Assembly: GCF_030403775.1 (NCBI RefSeq)
Contig: NZ_JAQMWQ010000009.1
Coordinates: 1-64,000 of the forward strand
Reading direction: 5' to 3'
Source: Paenibacillus sp. BSR1-1
Lineage (GTDB): Bacteria; Bacillota; Bacilli; Bacillales; Cytobacillaceae
Length of the DNA: 64,000 nucleotides
Part shown: positions 16,982-25,726 of the stretch, piece after piece
How positions within the stretch are numbered: the first letter of the stretch is position 1
Layout of the letters: every line of letters starts with the position of its first letter
The notes under the pieces: generated by a model
Told to the model about the DNA's origin: nothing
The model's input: the letters and a program-made list of their open reading frames with translations, nothing else
Database searches by the model: none
Position numbers and translations under genes: made by a program

Positions 16982-18556
16982 CTACGAATTCGGTGACCCT
17001 GGTGCGAAAAGCTCCTCCAGCTGTTTACGCAGTACAAATTTTTGGATTTTACCGCTGGCATTGCGCGGCAAAACTTCAATGAAAATATATTTCCGAGGGC
17101 GCTTGTAGTTTGCCAGTTTATCACTAGTTTTACAGAATTCATCCAGCTCCTGTTGAGTCACATTCTGGTCCTTTTTTACAACAAAAGCTGTCACGGTTTC
17201 CCCCCACCTGTCATCAGGCTGCCCGACAATGGCAACATCCAGAACGCCAGGATGGGCATGCAATACATCCTCAACTTCACGCGGGTAAATGTTTTCACCG
17301 CCGCTGATAATCATATCATCAACACGGTCATTAACATAAAGGTAGCCTTCTTCATCGAGGTACCCAATATCTCCTGAATGATACCAGCCCTTATACAACG
17401 CTTTTTCTGATGCTTCTTCACGATTGTAATAACCGAGCATCATACTAGGACCTTGAACTATGATTTCCCCTGTTTCACCAGCTGGAACAACATCGTCCGG
17501 GTCGGATGGCCCGTCCTCTCTTGTCCTGACAATCCGAATATCATGGCTGATTGCAGCCTGGCCTGCAGATCCTGCTTTTCTCAGCTGATCAGTCTCCGAC
17601 AGGAAAGTAATCGCCGGGCCCATCTCCGTCATCCCATACGCTTGAACTAATGCAATTCCTAAACGGTCATGAAGGGCATGTACGAGTGATGGCGCCATTG
17701 GGGCCGCACCATATAAGCCGAGCTTCAAACTTGATAGGTTGTACTGACTTAAATCCTCTTGAAGCAGCATATTCCACATCGTAGGGGCCGCAAATAGCTT
17801 TGTTATTTTTTCTTGTTCCATTAATTGAAGAATTTTTGGTGGATTAAATTGGTGCAAAATGACATTTCTTGCACCTACATGTACTCTTGGAAGAAAGTTG
17901 CAATGAAGTTCCGCACAATGAAACATTGGAGCTGTCACTAGACCTACATCATTCGCTTCAAGTTTGCAGGATGCTATGCAAAGGATGCTTTGTTCAAGCA
18001 TATTGCGGTGGCTATGCATGACACCTTTTGGCCTGCCCGTTGTCCCGCTCGTATAAATAAAAGCATACAAATCGTTCTCATTTACTTCAATTTGAACGTC
18101 CTCTGCTGTTGAAGCAGCTAGTTTATCTTGGTAGCTGGCCGCATAAGTCGGGGCATCGTTATCAATAAACCAGAAGGACATTTTTTCATAACGCTTTTCT
18201 ATTGCCGCAATAATAGGCTCTAAAGCTTTCTCAAAAAGGACTACCTTGGGAGCGGCATCTGAAAGGATATAAGCTACTTCTTCAGGCATTAAGCGGAAAT
18301 TGATCGGGTTAAAAACGGCTCCTATTTTGGAGCAGGCAAAAAAGGCAGTTCCTAATTCTTCCGTATTAAACATGAACGTGGAGACACGGTCGCCTTTTTT
18401 TACTCCTTCTTTGAGAAGGGCGTTTGCAAGACGATTTACTTGTTCGTTCCATTCCTTATAGGTGTACCTGACATTTTTTCTGACATCATAAATGGCTTCC
18501 TTGTTTGGGAACTTTTTCACCGTTAAATCGAAGACTTTTCCAATCGTAATGCTCAT
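16982..18556 (-). CDS. Acyl-CoA synthetase (AMP-forming)
   Basis: ANL-superfamily ligase of 524 residues that activates a carboxylic acid to its CoA thioester through an acyl-adenylate. P-loop YTSGTTGRPKG, A5 region YGMTEMGP, A7 GWYHSGDIGYLDEEGY, hinge VDDMIISGGENIYP and the A10 lysine region NASGKIQK are all present. One of two ligases in the operon. The upstream spacer contains a hairpin (18583-18607) and a 21-bp repeat array. Start ATG has GGAGG nearby. Chain preference cannot be read. Confidence 0.9.
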   Translation of the reverse strand: MSITIGKVFDLTVKKFPNKEAIYDVRKNVRYTYKEWNEQVNRLANALLKEGVKKGDRVSTFMFNTEELGTAFFACSKIGAVFNPINFRLMPEEVAYILSDAAPKVVLFEKALEPIIAAIEKRYEKMSFWFIDNDAPTYAASYQDKLAASTAEDVQIEVNENDLYAFIYTSGTTGRPKGVMHSHRNMLEQSILCIASCKLEANDVGLVTAPMFHCAELHCNFLPRVHVGARNVILHQFNPPKILQLMEQEKITKLFAAPTMWNMLLQEDLSQYNLSSLKLGLYGAAPMAPSLVHALHDRLGIALVQAYGMTEMGPAITFLSETDQLRKAGSAGQAAISHDIRIVRTREDGPSDPDDVVPAGETGEIIVQGPSMMLGYYNREEASEKALYKGWYHSGDIGYLDEEGYLYVNDRVDDMIISGGENIYPREVEDVLHAHPGVLDVAIVGQPDDRWGETVTAFVVKKDQNVTQQELDEFCKTSDKLANYKRPRKYIFIEVLPRNASGKIQKFVLRKQLEELFAPGSPNS

Positions 18557-18582
18557 TCAATCGCCTCCACCAGTAATTTTTT

Positions 18583-18607
18583 AGGCAATCGGCAAAACCG
18601 ATTGCCT
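18583..18607. other. Intercistronic hairpin before the acyl-CoA ligase gene
   Basis: AGGCAATCGG/CCGATTGCCT, a 10-bp perfect stem with a 5-base loop, 27-51 bases upstream of the ligase start. In the direction of transcription it is followed by As rather than Ts, so it looks like an mRNA processing or stabilising element rather than a terminator. Confidence 0.5.
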
Positions 18608-18636
18608 TTTACGGACTTTTTTTGCTATAAATGGGG

Positions 18637-18741
18637 TTATTTGCGAATTAAGCCCTTTTATTTGCGAATTTTCCTATTTTATTTGCGAATCTAAATGGTT
18701 TATTTGCGGAAAACCCGATCTTATTTGTGAATCCCAATTCA
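18637..18741. repeat. 21-bp tandem repeat, five copies (cluster 2)
   Basis: TTATTTGCG or close variants start at 18637, 18658, 18679, 18700 and 18721, an exact 21-bp period. The unit continues GAATT or GAATC and then varies. It fills the spacer between the thiolase and ligase genes. Same period and core as the cluster at 102-164. Confidence 0.85.
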
Positions 18742-18745
18742 CGGA

Positions 18746-19903
18746 TTAATCTAAGCGTTCAATGATCGTCGCATTTGCCATTCCATGGCCTTCGCACATT
18801 GTTTGTAATCCGTAACGGCCGCCCGAACGCTCAAGCTCATGCATCATCGTCACCATTAGGCGCGCGCCGCTGCCGCCTAGAGGGTGACCAAGGGCAATAG
18901 CACCTCCATTAGGATTAAGCTTAGCTGGATCTGCCCCTGTGTCCTTCAGCCAAGCCAGCGGAACCGGAGCGAATGCTTCATTCACTTCAAATACATCAAT
19001 ATCGTCAATAGATAAGCCTGCCTTTTCGAGCGCTTTTTTGGTAGCCGGAATCGGTCCTGTCAGCATTAACGTTGGATCAGATCCAACCACCACTCTGGTA
19101 TGAACACGAAAACGCGGTTTAAGACCGAGTTCATCTGCTTTTTCACGGGACATAAGCAATACCGCAGCAGCGCCGTCGCTAATTTGGCTGGAATTTCCGG
19201 CATGAATCACACCGTCTTCTATGAACGATGTTCTGAGGCCTGCCAATGCTTCAAGTGAAGTCCCTTTTCGCGGACCCGAATCCTCCTTGATGACTGCCGT
19301 CGTTCCATCCGGAAGCGTCACTTCTAAAGGAAAAATTTCTCTAGCAAAATACCCTTCCTCTTGAGCCTTTAATGCTTTTTGATGGCTTTCTAGTGAAAAT
19401 TGATCAAGCTCCTCACGAGTAAAACCGTAGTTTTCGGCGATTCTCTCAGCAGACAGCCCTTGATGGATCATTTCGTACTTCGACCTTAAATTAGGGCTAA
19501 AAGGCTCTTCGGCACCTTTGTAGTTTGAACCCATTGGAACACGAGACATGCTCTCTACACCGCCTGCAACCACTACATCCATATCGCCTGCTAAAATAGC
19601 CTGTGCTGCAAAATGGACAGCCTGCTGGCTGGAACCGCATTGGCGGTCAATCGTGGTGCCTGGCACCTCAATTGGAAAGCCGGCAATTAAAGCAGCAACC
19701 CTGGCAATATCACCGGCTTGTTCACCGGATTGAGTAACACACCCTAAAATAACATCATCAATAATGGCTGGATCTATTCCGGCACGGTTCACTAATTCCT
19801 TTAAAGTTAACCCCGCTAAATCGTCAGGACGGATATCTTTTAAAACGCCATTTCTTCTTCCTACCGGTGTACGTACACCTTCTACAATCACTACTTCACG
19901 CAT
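18746..19903 (-). CDS. Acetyl-CoA acyltransferase (thiolase)
   Basis: Thiolase of 385 residues that cleaves 3-ketoacyl-CoA in the last step of beta-oxidation. The acylated cysteine is Cys89 in IDRQCGSSQQ. GGVESMSRVPMGSN, NEAFAPVPLAW, the GHPLGGSGARL histidine loop and the second catalytic cysteine in CEGHGMANA are all present. ATG at 19909 is only 3 bases from GGGG while ATG at 19903 is 9 bases away, so the shorter start is chosen. It lies 18 bases downstream of the acyl-CoA dehydrogenase gene, in the same operon. Confidence 0.92.
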   Translation of the reverse strand: MREVVIVEGVRTPVGRRNGVLKDIRPDDLAGLTLKELVNRAGIDPAIIDDVILGCVTQSGEQAGDIARVAALIAGFPIEVPGTTIDRQCGSSQQAVHFAAQAILAGDMDVVVAGGVESMSRVPMGSNYKGAEEPFSPNLRSKYEMIHQGLSAERIAENYGFTREELDQFSLESHQKALKAQEEGYFAREIFPLEVTLPDGTTAVIKEDSGPRKGTSLEALAGLRTSFIEDGVIHAGNSSQISDGAAAVLLMSREKADELGLKPRFRVHTRVVVGSDPTLMLTGPIPATKKALEKAGLSIDDIDVFEVNEAFAPVPLAWLKDTGADPAKLNPNGGAIALGHPLGGSGARLMVTMMHELERSGGRYGLQTMCEGHGMANATIIERLD

Positions 19904-19921
19904 GATCATTTTCCCCGCTTT

Positions 19922-21067
19922 CTATAATCCTAAATTTTTCGCAACGATTGTTTTCATAATTTCATTTGTGCCAGCGTAAATGCTAGCGACCTGAATATCA
20001 CGGAATCGTCTCGCAATCTCGTATTCTTCCATATACCCATAGCCGCCGTGGAGCTGCATGCATTCAGTCGCCACTTTCTTGGCGTTTTCCGTCAGCTTCC
20101 ATTTCGCCATCGACACTTTGGTCACGATGTTTTGCCCCTCGATATGCTCAGCAATTAACTGATCTAAAAAGGAACGCCCCATTTGATTGTCTGCAGCCAT
20201 TTCAACAATTTTAAACTGCGTATTTTGGAACTTGCTAATCGGTTTTCCAAACGCTTCTCGACTTTTTACATAATCAATGGTCATTTTTAGCATGACTTCT
20301 GCTGCCGTTTGCGCCCCAATTGCGGTGAGCAGGCGTTCCTGTTGGAGTTTTTCCATTAAATAAAGAAAGCCCTTGCCCTCTTCTCCTAGTAAATTCTCCT
20401 TCGGTACTTTGCAATCCTCAAAAATCAATTCTGCTGTATCCTGGGAGTGCAGACCGACTTTGTTCAGCTTTCTGCCTCTTGAAAATCCTGGTGAATCCCG
20501 TTCAATGACAAGCAGAGAAACCCCTTTATGCCTCGGAACAGCATGGAGGTCAGTCTTCACAGCAACAACGATTAGATCCGATTGGATTCCACTAGTGATA
20601 AACGTTTTTTGTCCATTGACAATATAGTGGTCCCCTTCTAGTTTAGCCGTCGTTTTAATGTTGGCCAGGTCAGATCCCGTCCCCGGCTCAGTCATCGCAA
20701 TCGCGGTTATGATATCGCCAGTGACACATTTCGGAAGCCAGCGCTGTTTTTGCTCTTCCGTTCCGTAGGAGGTAATATAGGGAACAACAATATCATTATG
20801 CAGACCTATCCCGATCAAACCCGTGCCGACCTTCTCTAATTCCTCATTAATGACAACGGAGAACCCCCAGTCGACCTCACTGCCTCCATACTTCTCATCA
20901 ATATCAGGGCAAAGAAAACCCTGCTCCCCCATCTTCCTCCAAAAAGAGCGGGGAATCATCCTGTCCTCCTCCCACTGGTCATAAAAGGGATATGCTTCAC
21001 GCTCTAAAAACTTTCTCAATGACGCCCGGAAAATTTCATGATCCTCGTTTAAGTATGGATGTTTCAT
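19922..21067 (-). CDS. Acyl-CoA dehydrogenase
   Basis: FAD-dependent dehydrogenase of 381 residues introducing the alpha-beta double bond in acyl-CoA. AMTEPGTGSDLANIKTTA and FITSG match the family signature 1 region. The C-terminal LHGGYGYMEEYEIARRFRD holds the usual catalytic Glu, and QVASIYAGTNEIMK the flavin-contacting end. Start ATG has AAAGGGG upstream. It lies between the first ligase and the thiolase; a cre-like site sits in the 38-base gap before it. Confidence 0.92.
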   Translation of the reverse strand: MKHPYLNEDHEIFRASLRKFLEREAYPFYDQWEEDRMIPRSFWRKMGEQGFLCPDIDEKYGGSEVDWGFSVVINEELEKVGTGLIGIGLHNDIVVPYITSYGTEEQKQRWLPKCVTGDIITAIAMTEPGTGSDLANIKTTAKLEGDHYIVNGQKTFITSGIQSDLIVVAVKTDLHAVPRHKGVSLLVIERDSPGFSRGRKLNKVGLHSQDTAELIFEDCKVPKENLLGEEGKGFLYLMEKLQQERLLTAIGAQTAAEVMLKMTIDYVKSREAFGKPISKFQNTQFKIVEMAADNQMGRSFLDQLIAEHIEGQNIVTKVSMAKWKLTENAKKVATECMQLHGGYGYMEEYEIARRFRDIQVASIYAGTNEIMKTIVAKNLGL

Positions 21068-21089
21068 TTGAAAAACCCCTTTCTTAATA

Positions 21090-21103
21090 TGAAAACGCTT
21101 CCG
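21090..21103. promoter_or_regulatory. Probable CcpA cre site inside the acyl-CoA operon
   Basis: TGAAAACGCTTCCG matches the cre consensus TGWAARCGYTWNCA at 13 of 14 positions. It lies in the gap between the ligase and dehydrogenase genes, where bound CcpA could act as a transcription roadblock. Confidence 0.5.
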
Positions 21104-21105
21104 AT

Positions 21106-22629
21106 TTAAACGTTAATTTGATTCATTTTTTGACGCAGCTGATATTTTAATATTTTCCCAGATGCATTCCGCGGCAGCTGCTTTTCTATAAAAATCCTCC
21201 TAGGGACCTTATATCCGGCAAGCTTTTGACGGCAGAAGCTTCGTAATTCCTGCTCATTAATCACTGCCCCTACTTTGGGTACAATGACAGCGCAAACAGC
21301 TTCCCCCCAGACTTCATCTGGAAGTCCGATAATTGCCGCTTCGAGAACATCTGGATGCTCATAAAGTACACTTTCTACCTCGACTGAATAAACATTTTCC
21401 CCGCCGGAAATAATCATATCTTTTTTCCGGTCAACTAGCGTAATATAGCCTTCCTCATCAATCGTTGCTAAATCCCCGGTATAAAGCCAGCCATCCTTAA
21501 AGGTATTCTTCGTTTCTTCCGGCTTTTTATAATATTCCTTCATGACCATTGGGCTTCGAAGAATAAATTCACCTACTACCCCTGGAAGCACATCTTTGCC
21601 TTCCTCATTGACAACTCTTGTTTCGGTCATGAAAATTGGTTTTCCACCCTTCCCTAGATGCTTCTTATGACCCTCAGGATCAAGAAGAATTCCGCCTGGG
21701 CCTCCCTCCGTTAACCCGCACAAATTGTAAAATTGGTCGGTTTTAAAAAGTCCCATACTTTTTTTGACGAGTTCCGGGGCCATTGGGGCAGCACCATACC
21801 CGCATCTCTTAATGGATGATAAATCGTATTCGGCTGCATTCGGTACTTGAAGAAGAAAGGTAAACATCGCAGGGACCGCAAATAAATGGGTAATTTTATG
21901 TTCTTGAATTGCTTGTAGTGTTTTGACTGGATGAAAATCTCGATGGATAATGTGTGTCGCGCCTAGTGCAACACCTGAAATAAGGAAAAGATTTAACTGG
22001 GCTGAATGGAATAGTGGTGCTAAATGGAGAATCCTTTCATGCTGCCTTAGACCCATATTGATGGTCACAGAGATTCCGACTTTAAAAATTTGGCTATGAT
22101 CAAAAAGGGCCCCCTTAGGGCGGCCAGTTGTCCCTGAGGTGTACAAAATTTCTACATCATCCTTTTCGAAAATCTCTATTTCTGGCTCGTTTAGGTTTTC
22201 GGATAACACTTTTTCAAAGGAATAAAAACCTTCTGTTTCCGGTTCACCCACCACGATAACCGAGCGGACAGCCGTACCTTGTTTTGCTTCAGAAATGGTT
22301 TTTTCAAACTCCTTGTCACACACAACAAAGGATGTGTCTGATTGCCCTAAAATGTATTGGACCTCTGAAGCGGTTAACCGGAAGTTAACTGGGACGGCCA
22401 CTGCGCCAATTTTTGCAGCGGCAAAAAAGGTGAACACAAAGTGATCCGAATTTTTCATCATCAAGGCAAGCTTTTCGCCCTTTTTAAATCCTAAGGAAAT
22501 CAAGCCATGAGCAAACCTGTTCACTTCCTCATTAAATTGGCGATATGTATAGCTTCTTCCCTCACATTCTATCGCCAATAATTCTGGAAACTTGCGGGCA
22601 CTTTGAGATAATAGGCTGCCAATCTTCAT
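21106..22629 (-). CDS. Acyl-CoA synthetase (AMP-forming), first gene of the sigma-54 operon
   Basis: ANL-superfamily ligase of 507 residues. P-loop LYTSGTTGRPKG, A7 GWLYTGDLATIDEEGY, hinge KKDMIISGGENVYS and A10 NASGKILK are present. It is clearly related to but distinct from the ligase at 16982-18556, which suggests two acids or a two-stage route. AGGGGG precedes the ATG. A -24/-12 promoter at 22670-22685 puts its transcription under sigma-54 and the activator encoded just upstream. Confidence 0.9.
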   Translation of the reverse strand: MKIGSLLSQSARKFPELLAIECEGRSYTYRQFNEEVNRFAHGLISLGFKKGEKLALMMKNSDHFVFTFFAAAKIGAVAVPVNFRLTASEVQYILGQSDTSFVVCDKEFEKTISEAKQGTAVRSVIVVGEPETEGFYSFEKVLSENLNEPEIEIFEKDDVEILYTSGTTGRPKGALFDHSQIFKVGISVTINMGLRQHERILHLAPLFHSAQLNLFLISGVALGATHIIHRDFHPVKTLQAIQEHKITHLFAVPAMFTFLLQVPNAAEYDLSSIKRCGYGAAPMAPELVKKSMGLFKTDQFYNLCGLTEGGPGGILLDPEGHKKHLGKGGKPIFMTETRVVNEEGKDVLPGVVGEFILRSPMVMKEYYKKPEETKNTFKDGWLYTGDLATIDEEGYITLVDRKKDMIISGGENVYSVEVESVLYEHPDVLEAAIIGLPDEVWGEAVCAVIVPKVGAVINEQELRSFCRQKLAGYKVPRRIFIEKQLPRNASGKILKYQLRQKMNQINV

Positions 22630-22669
22630 ATTAGGACCCCCTAGAAAAAATGTACTCCATCCTTAAATA

Positions 22670-22685
22670 TGCAATTATTATGCCA
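22670..22685 (-). promoter_or_regulatory. Sigma-54 (-24/-12) promoter of the acyl-CoA operon
   Basis: Minus strand TGGCAT-AATAA-TTGCA fits the TGGCAC-N5-TTGCW consensus with GG and GC exactly 12 apart. It lies 41 bases upstream of the first gene of the operon and downstream of a palindromic site at 22761-22777. Confidence 0.8.
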
Positions 22686-22760
22686 TTATTCAGAAAAATA
22701 GATATATTGCCCCACATGGTTCTTTGAATGTTGTTCTTCTATACATAAGGAACAAATGAG

Positions 22761-22777
22761 TGTCCATTAATTGGACA
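22761..22777. promoter_or_regulatory. Upstream activator site (UAS) of the acyl-CoA operon
   Basis: TGTCCA-N5-TGGACA inverted repeat, centred about 84 bases upstream of the -24 element. The same 17-mer (14 of 17 positions) is found 81 bases upstream of the second sigma-54 promoter at 25639. There is no T-run, so a terminator is unlikely. Confidence 0.7.
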
Positions 22778-22782
22778 TTCTT

Positions 22783-24528
22783 TTAAATCGTCAGTTGATA
22801 CTTTTTAATTTTTTCATACAAACCTGACCTGCTGATTCCTAGTAATCTTGCAGCCTGGACTTTATTTCCTTGTACTTGGACCAGTGCCTTTTTAATCGCT
22901 TCTAGTTCCGCATTTTCAACCATTGAAACCTTTATAGCAGATTCAGGTATACCAACCTGCTTTATTAAATACTCTGGAAGATCCTCGTGTTTGATTTTTC
23001 CACTTTCCGCAAAGGTCATCGCCCGCTCTATTACATTTCGTAATTCCCGGACATTTCCGGGCCAATCGTAACCAAGCAGTGCAGCTCTAGCGTGGTCCTC
23101 GATACCGGTAATACTTGTTCCTAATATTTGGTTAAAATCAATCATAATCTTGCCTATTAAGAAATCCGTATCATAAAGACGATCCCGAAGCGGCGGGACA
23201 TTTAAGGAAATGACATTTAGGCGGTAGTATAAATCCTCCCTAAAAAGGCCCACTTTGACCATTTCTTCTAGATTTCGATTAGTGGCTGCAATAATTCTAA
23301 CGTCCACTTGAATTCTTGCAGTCCCTCCTACCCTGTAGAATTCCCTCTCTTGGAGGACGCGCAGCAATTTTGCCTGCAAGGATAGAGACATGTCACCAAT
23401 TTCATCGAGAAAAAGTGTTCCACCGTTAGCTAAATCAAATTTGCCGATTTTCCCTTTTAGTTTGGCACCGGTAAAGGCACCTTCTTCATAACCAAAAAAC
23501 TCTGATTCTAGTAAATCCTCCGGTATGGCTGCACAATTGACGATGACGAACTTGCCGGTACTTCTGGCGCTGCTGTTGTGAATAGCGTGCGCAAACAGCT
23601 CTTTCCCTGTTCCGCTTTCCCCGCGGATAAGCACCGTTGACCGCCCTTTTGCCGCTTTAGCTCCGCTTTTTTTCAGTTTTTCCATATAGGGGTCTATAGT
23701 CAAAAGATGGTCCCAGGTAAACTTAGCCGATTCTGATTTCTGGTATTCCTGATGATAAAAATTTGCTTTATTTTCCGCCTTCTGCAGCTTTTTGAATAGC
23801 TCACTTACCTCATTTAATTGCCGAAATACCACCTGGCCAATTACTCCGATGACATTTCCATCTTCAATAATCGGAATACGGTGGACGATATACTTAATGC
23901 CGCTCACTTCTAAAAAGCCGCCTACTTCAGCCGTTTCCGATTCATAGACATGGTCTAATTGAAGCTGTGGCAGCGCTTTCGATACTGGCTGGTGCAGTAC
24001 CTGCTCTAACGAAAGATTGAATAATTCCAGCAGCGGAGGGCTGACCATTTGAATGTGTTTCTTTTCATCCGTCATCACAAATCCGTCAAATGCGTGTTTG
24101 AATGCTGTTTCTAATGTTCTTTTTAAGTTTTTTATCGTTTGTAATTCTTGTGAGGTTTGAAGCAGGGACATGACCATATCTGTTTTTGTCAGAATACCGG
24201 CAACGCGATTCATTTCATCCACGACAATACCGGTTCCGACCTTGCTGTTTTTAACCATTTCTTCAATCTTTGCATAAGGAGTATCGACCGAAACAGTTTC
24301 AACCTGCTTTTTTATGTAATTTTGAATAGGAGTGGATAGGGGACATTCTTCTACGACCATTTGATAAAGGCTGCTCCGAGTAAAAATTCCCACTAATCTT
24401 CTGGAGGGGTCTGTTACAGGAAGCAGGTTCCATTTCTTTTTTTCAATGAGTCCGATGGCTTCTATTAGGGTTGTATTTTCCGTAACAAAACAATCAACTG
24501 GGGTAATGATTTCTTTAAATTGGAGCAT
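22783..24528 (-). CDS. Sigma-54-dependent transcriptional activator (CBS-CBS-PAS-AAA-Fis)
   Basis: Enhancer-binding protein of 581 residues. Order: two CBS domains (about 5-125) that usually bind adenine nucleotides or acyl-CoA-like ligands; a PAS-like sensor (about 140-250); AAA+ domain with Walker A GESGTGKE, the sigma-54 contact loop GAFTGA and Walker B GTLFLDEIGD; Fis-type helix-turn-helix at the end (NKVQAARLLGISRSGLYEKI). The in-frame GTG at 24543 lies inside the ribosome binding site; AGGAG is 7 bases before ATG 24528, which is chosen. It lies between the two sigma-54 units it probably controls. Confidence 0.92.
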   Translation of the reverse strand: MLQFKEIITPVDCFVTENTTLIEAIGLIEKKKWNLLPVTDPSRRLVGIFTRSSLYQMVVEECPLSTPIQNYIKKQVETVSVDTPYAKIEEMVKNSKVGTGIVVDEMNRVAGILTKTDMVMSLLQTSQELQTIKNLKRTLETAFKHAFDGFVMTDEKKHIQMVSPPLLELFNLSLEQVLHQPVSKALPQLQLDHVYESETAEVGGFLEVSGIKYIVHRIPIIEDGNVIGVIGQVVFRQLNEVSELFKKLQKAENKANFYHQEYQKSESAKFTWDHLLTIDPYMEKLKKSGAKAAKGRSTVLIRGESGTGKELFAHAIHNSSARSTGKFVIVNCAAIPEDLLESEFFGYEEGAFTGAKLKGKIGKFDLANGGTLFLDEIGDMSLSLQAKLLRVLQEREFYRVGGTARIQVDVRIIAATNRNLEEMVKVGLFREDLYYRLNVISLNVPPLRDRLYDTDFLIGKIMIDFNQILGTSITGIEDHARAALLGYDWPGNVRELRNVIERAMTFAESGKIKHEDLPEYLIKQVGIPESAIKVSMVENAELEAIKKALVQVQGNKVQAARLLGISRSGLYEKIKKYQLTI

Positions 24529-24627
24529 TTTTTCACTCCTCACTTTTTCAGATACTTATATTGTAACAAAAATACATACTTATTAGAATTTTTTAACTAT
24601 TATTATAAGGCTCTGTTAAACTTAGTT

Positions 24628-24757
24628 GTTGATTTACACTCCAGGCGCTTCGCTTTCCGCGGGCGTTGCGGGGAGCCTCCTCGGCGCTTTGGCGCCTCCG
24701 GGGTCTCCCCTGCCCCGTACTCCCGCAGGAGTCTTCGCGCCTTCCGTTCCAATCAAC
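24628..24757. repeat. GC-rich interspersed repeat element (about 130 bp)
   Basis: An abruptly GC-rich block bounded by GTTGATT and AATCAAC inverted ends. It contains nested palindromes such as GGCGCTTTGGCGCC and CTCCCGCAGGAG. From memory, sequences of this type (CGCTTTCCGCGGGCG, CTTCGCGCCTTCCG) are dispersed in many Bacillus genomes, often near mobile elements. No transposase is encoded here. It fills the spacer upstream of the activator gene. Confidence 0.7.
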
Positions 24758-24795
24758 AGTGTTAAAATATAAATAATCCCTTTAACACAGCCAAC

Positions 24796-24819
24796 AAAAA
24801 AAGAAGACCCAAGGGCCTT
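24796..24819 (-). terminator. Terminator of the short-chain dehydrogenase gene
   Basis: AAGGCCC/GGGTCTT hairpin followed by a TTTTTTT run on the minus strand, 15 bases after the dehydrogenase stop. Confidence 0.65.
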
Positions 24820-24833
24820 CCCGGAAATTATCA

Positions 24834-25601
24834 TTATTTCGGCTGCATTCTTATCGCGCCATCGAGGCGGATTGTTTCACCATTAAGCATTGGGTTTTCA
24901 ATAATGCTTTGAGCCAGTTGTGCGTATTCAGCAGGGTACCCGAGCCTTGGCGGGAACGGCACCATTTTTCCAAGTGAATCCCGCGCTTCTTGAGGAAGTG
25001 TGTCAAACATCGGAGTATGAAAAAGACCTGGAGCAATGGTCATAACGCGTATACCATATCGGGCAAGCTCCCTCGCGATCGGCAGCGTCATCCCGACAAT
25101 TCCACCTTTAGATGCGCTATACGCTGCCTGCCCGATTTGGCCGTCAAAAGCTGCAACAGAGGCGGTATTGATGATTACGCCTCTTTCATTTTTATCATTT
25201 ACCTCATTCGTAATCATCTTCTCGGCAGCAAGGCGAATCACATTAAACGTTCCTATTAAATTTACATTAATAACTCTAGAAAATAGTGATAGATTGTGTG
25301 TCCCATTTCTTCCAAGGACTTTCTCGGCAATGCCAATACCCGCACAGTTCACAACGGCATTCACGGTCCCCATAAAGTCCGCTGCTTTACTAACTGCCCT
25401 TTGAATATCCTCTTCCTTTGTAACATCTGTTTTTAAAAATAAAACAGCTTCACCCAGTCCTTCTTGAAGGCGAAAGCCATTTTCTTCTGATTGGTCAAAA
25501 ATGACTGCCTTTCCTCCATTTCCAACGATATTCCGTACCGTTGCTTCACCCAGTCCAGAGGCTCCACCTGTCACTATTGCACAGCAATCTTGAATTTGCA
25601 T
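24834..25601 (-). CDS. Short-chain dehydrogenase, 3-hydroxyacyl-CoA dehydrogenase type 2-like
   Basis: NAD-dependent SDR of 255 residues. [11 protein letters not shown] is the nucleotide loop, NCAGIG follows strand 4, and [21 protein letters not shown] contains the catalytic Ser and Tyr/Lys. The closing [18 protein letters not shown] resembles HSD17B10-type enzymes that oxidise 3-hydroxyacyl-CoA or 2-methyl-3-hydroxybutyryl-CoA. That would fill the step missing from the neighbouring operon. A TTG at 25616 overlaps GGAGGG; ATG 25601 is 7 bases after it and is chosen. Its own sigma-54 promoter lies at 25639-25655. Confidence 0.85.
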   Translation of the reverse strand: MQIQDCCAIVTGGASGLGEATVRNIVGNGGKAVIFDQSEENGFRLQEGLGEAVLFLKTDVTKEEDIQRAVSKAADFMGTVNAVVNCAGIGIAEKVLGRNGTHNLSLFSRVINVNLIGTFNVIRLAAEKMITNEVNDKNERGVIINTASVAAFDGQIGQAAYSASKGGIVGMTLPIARELARYGIRVMTIAPGLFHTPMFDTLPQEARDSLGKMVPFPPRLGYPAEYAQLAQSIIENPMLNGETIRLDGAIRMQPK

Positions 25602-25638
25602 ATTCAATCCCTCCAATAATAGTTGCTATAGTTTTAGT

Positions 25639-25655
25639 TGCAATTTCTGTGCCAA
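25639..25655 (-). promoter_or_regulatory. Sigma-54 (-24/-12) promoter of the SDR gene
   Basis: Minus strand TTGGCAC-AGAAA-TTGCA is a perfect match to the -24/-12 consensus, about 38 bases upstream of the SDR start. Confidence 0.88.
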
Positions 25656-25726
25656 GAAAAATGAATAAATAGCAAAGCCTTTTCAATTCCCTACTGTATT
25701 TCGGCTGGACAGTTTAACAAGCATAG

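Noticed and set aside
18637..18741. CRISPR or iteron origin
   Set aside because: 21-bp units are contiguous with no spacers; no replication initiator gene or DnaA-box cluster was noticed.
22761..22777. Terminator of the activator gene
   Set aside because: The 6-bp stem has no T-run, and the same sequence recurs at the second sigma-54 promoter, so an enhancer site is the better reading.
24634..24834. Protein-coding frame across the GC-rich repeat
   Set aside because: The frame is Gly/Pro/Arg-rich, has no ribosome binding site and exists only because the dispersed repeat lacks stops.
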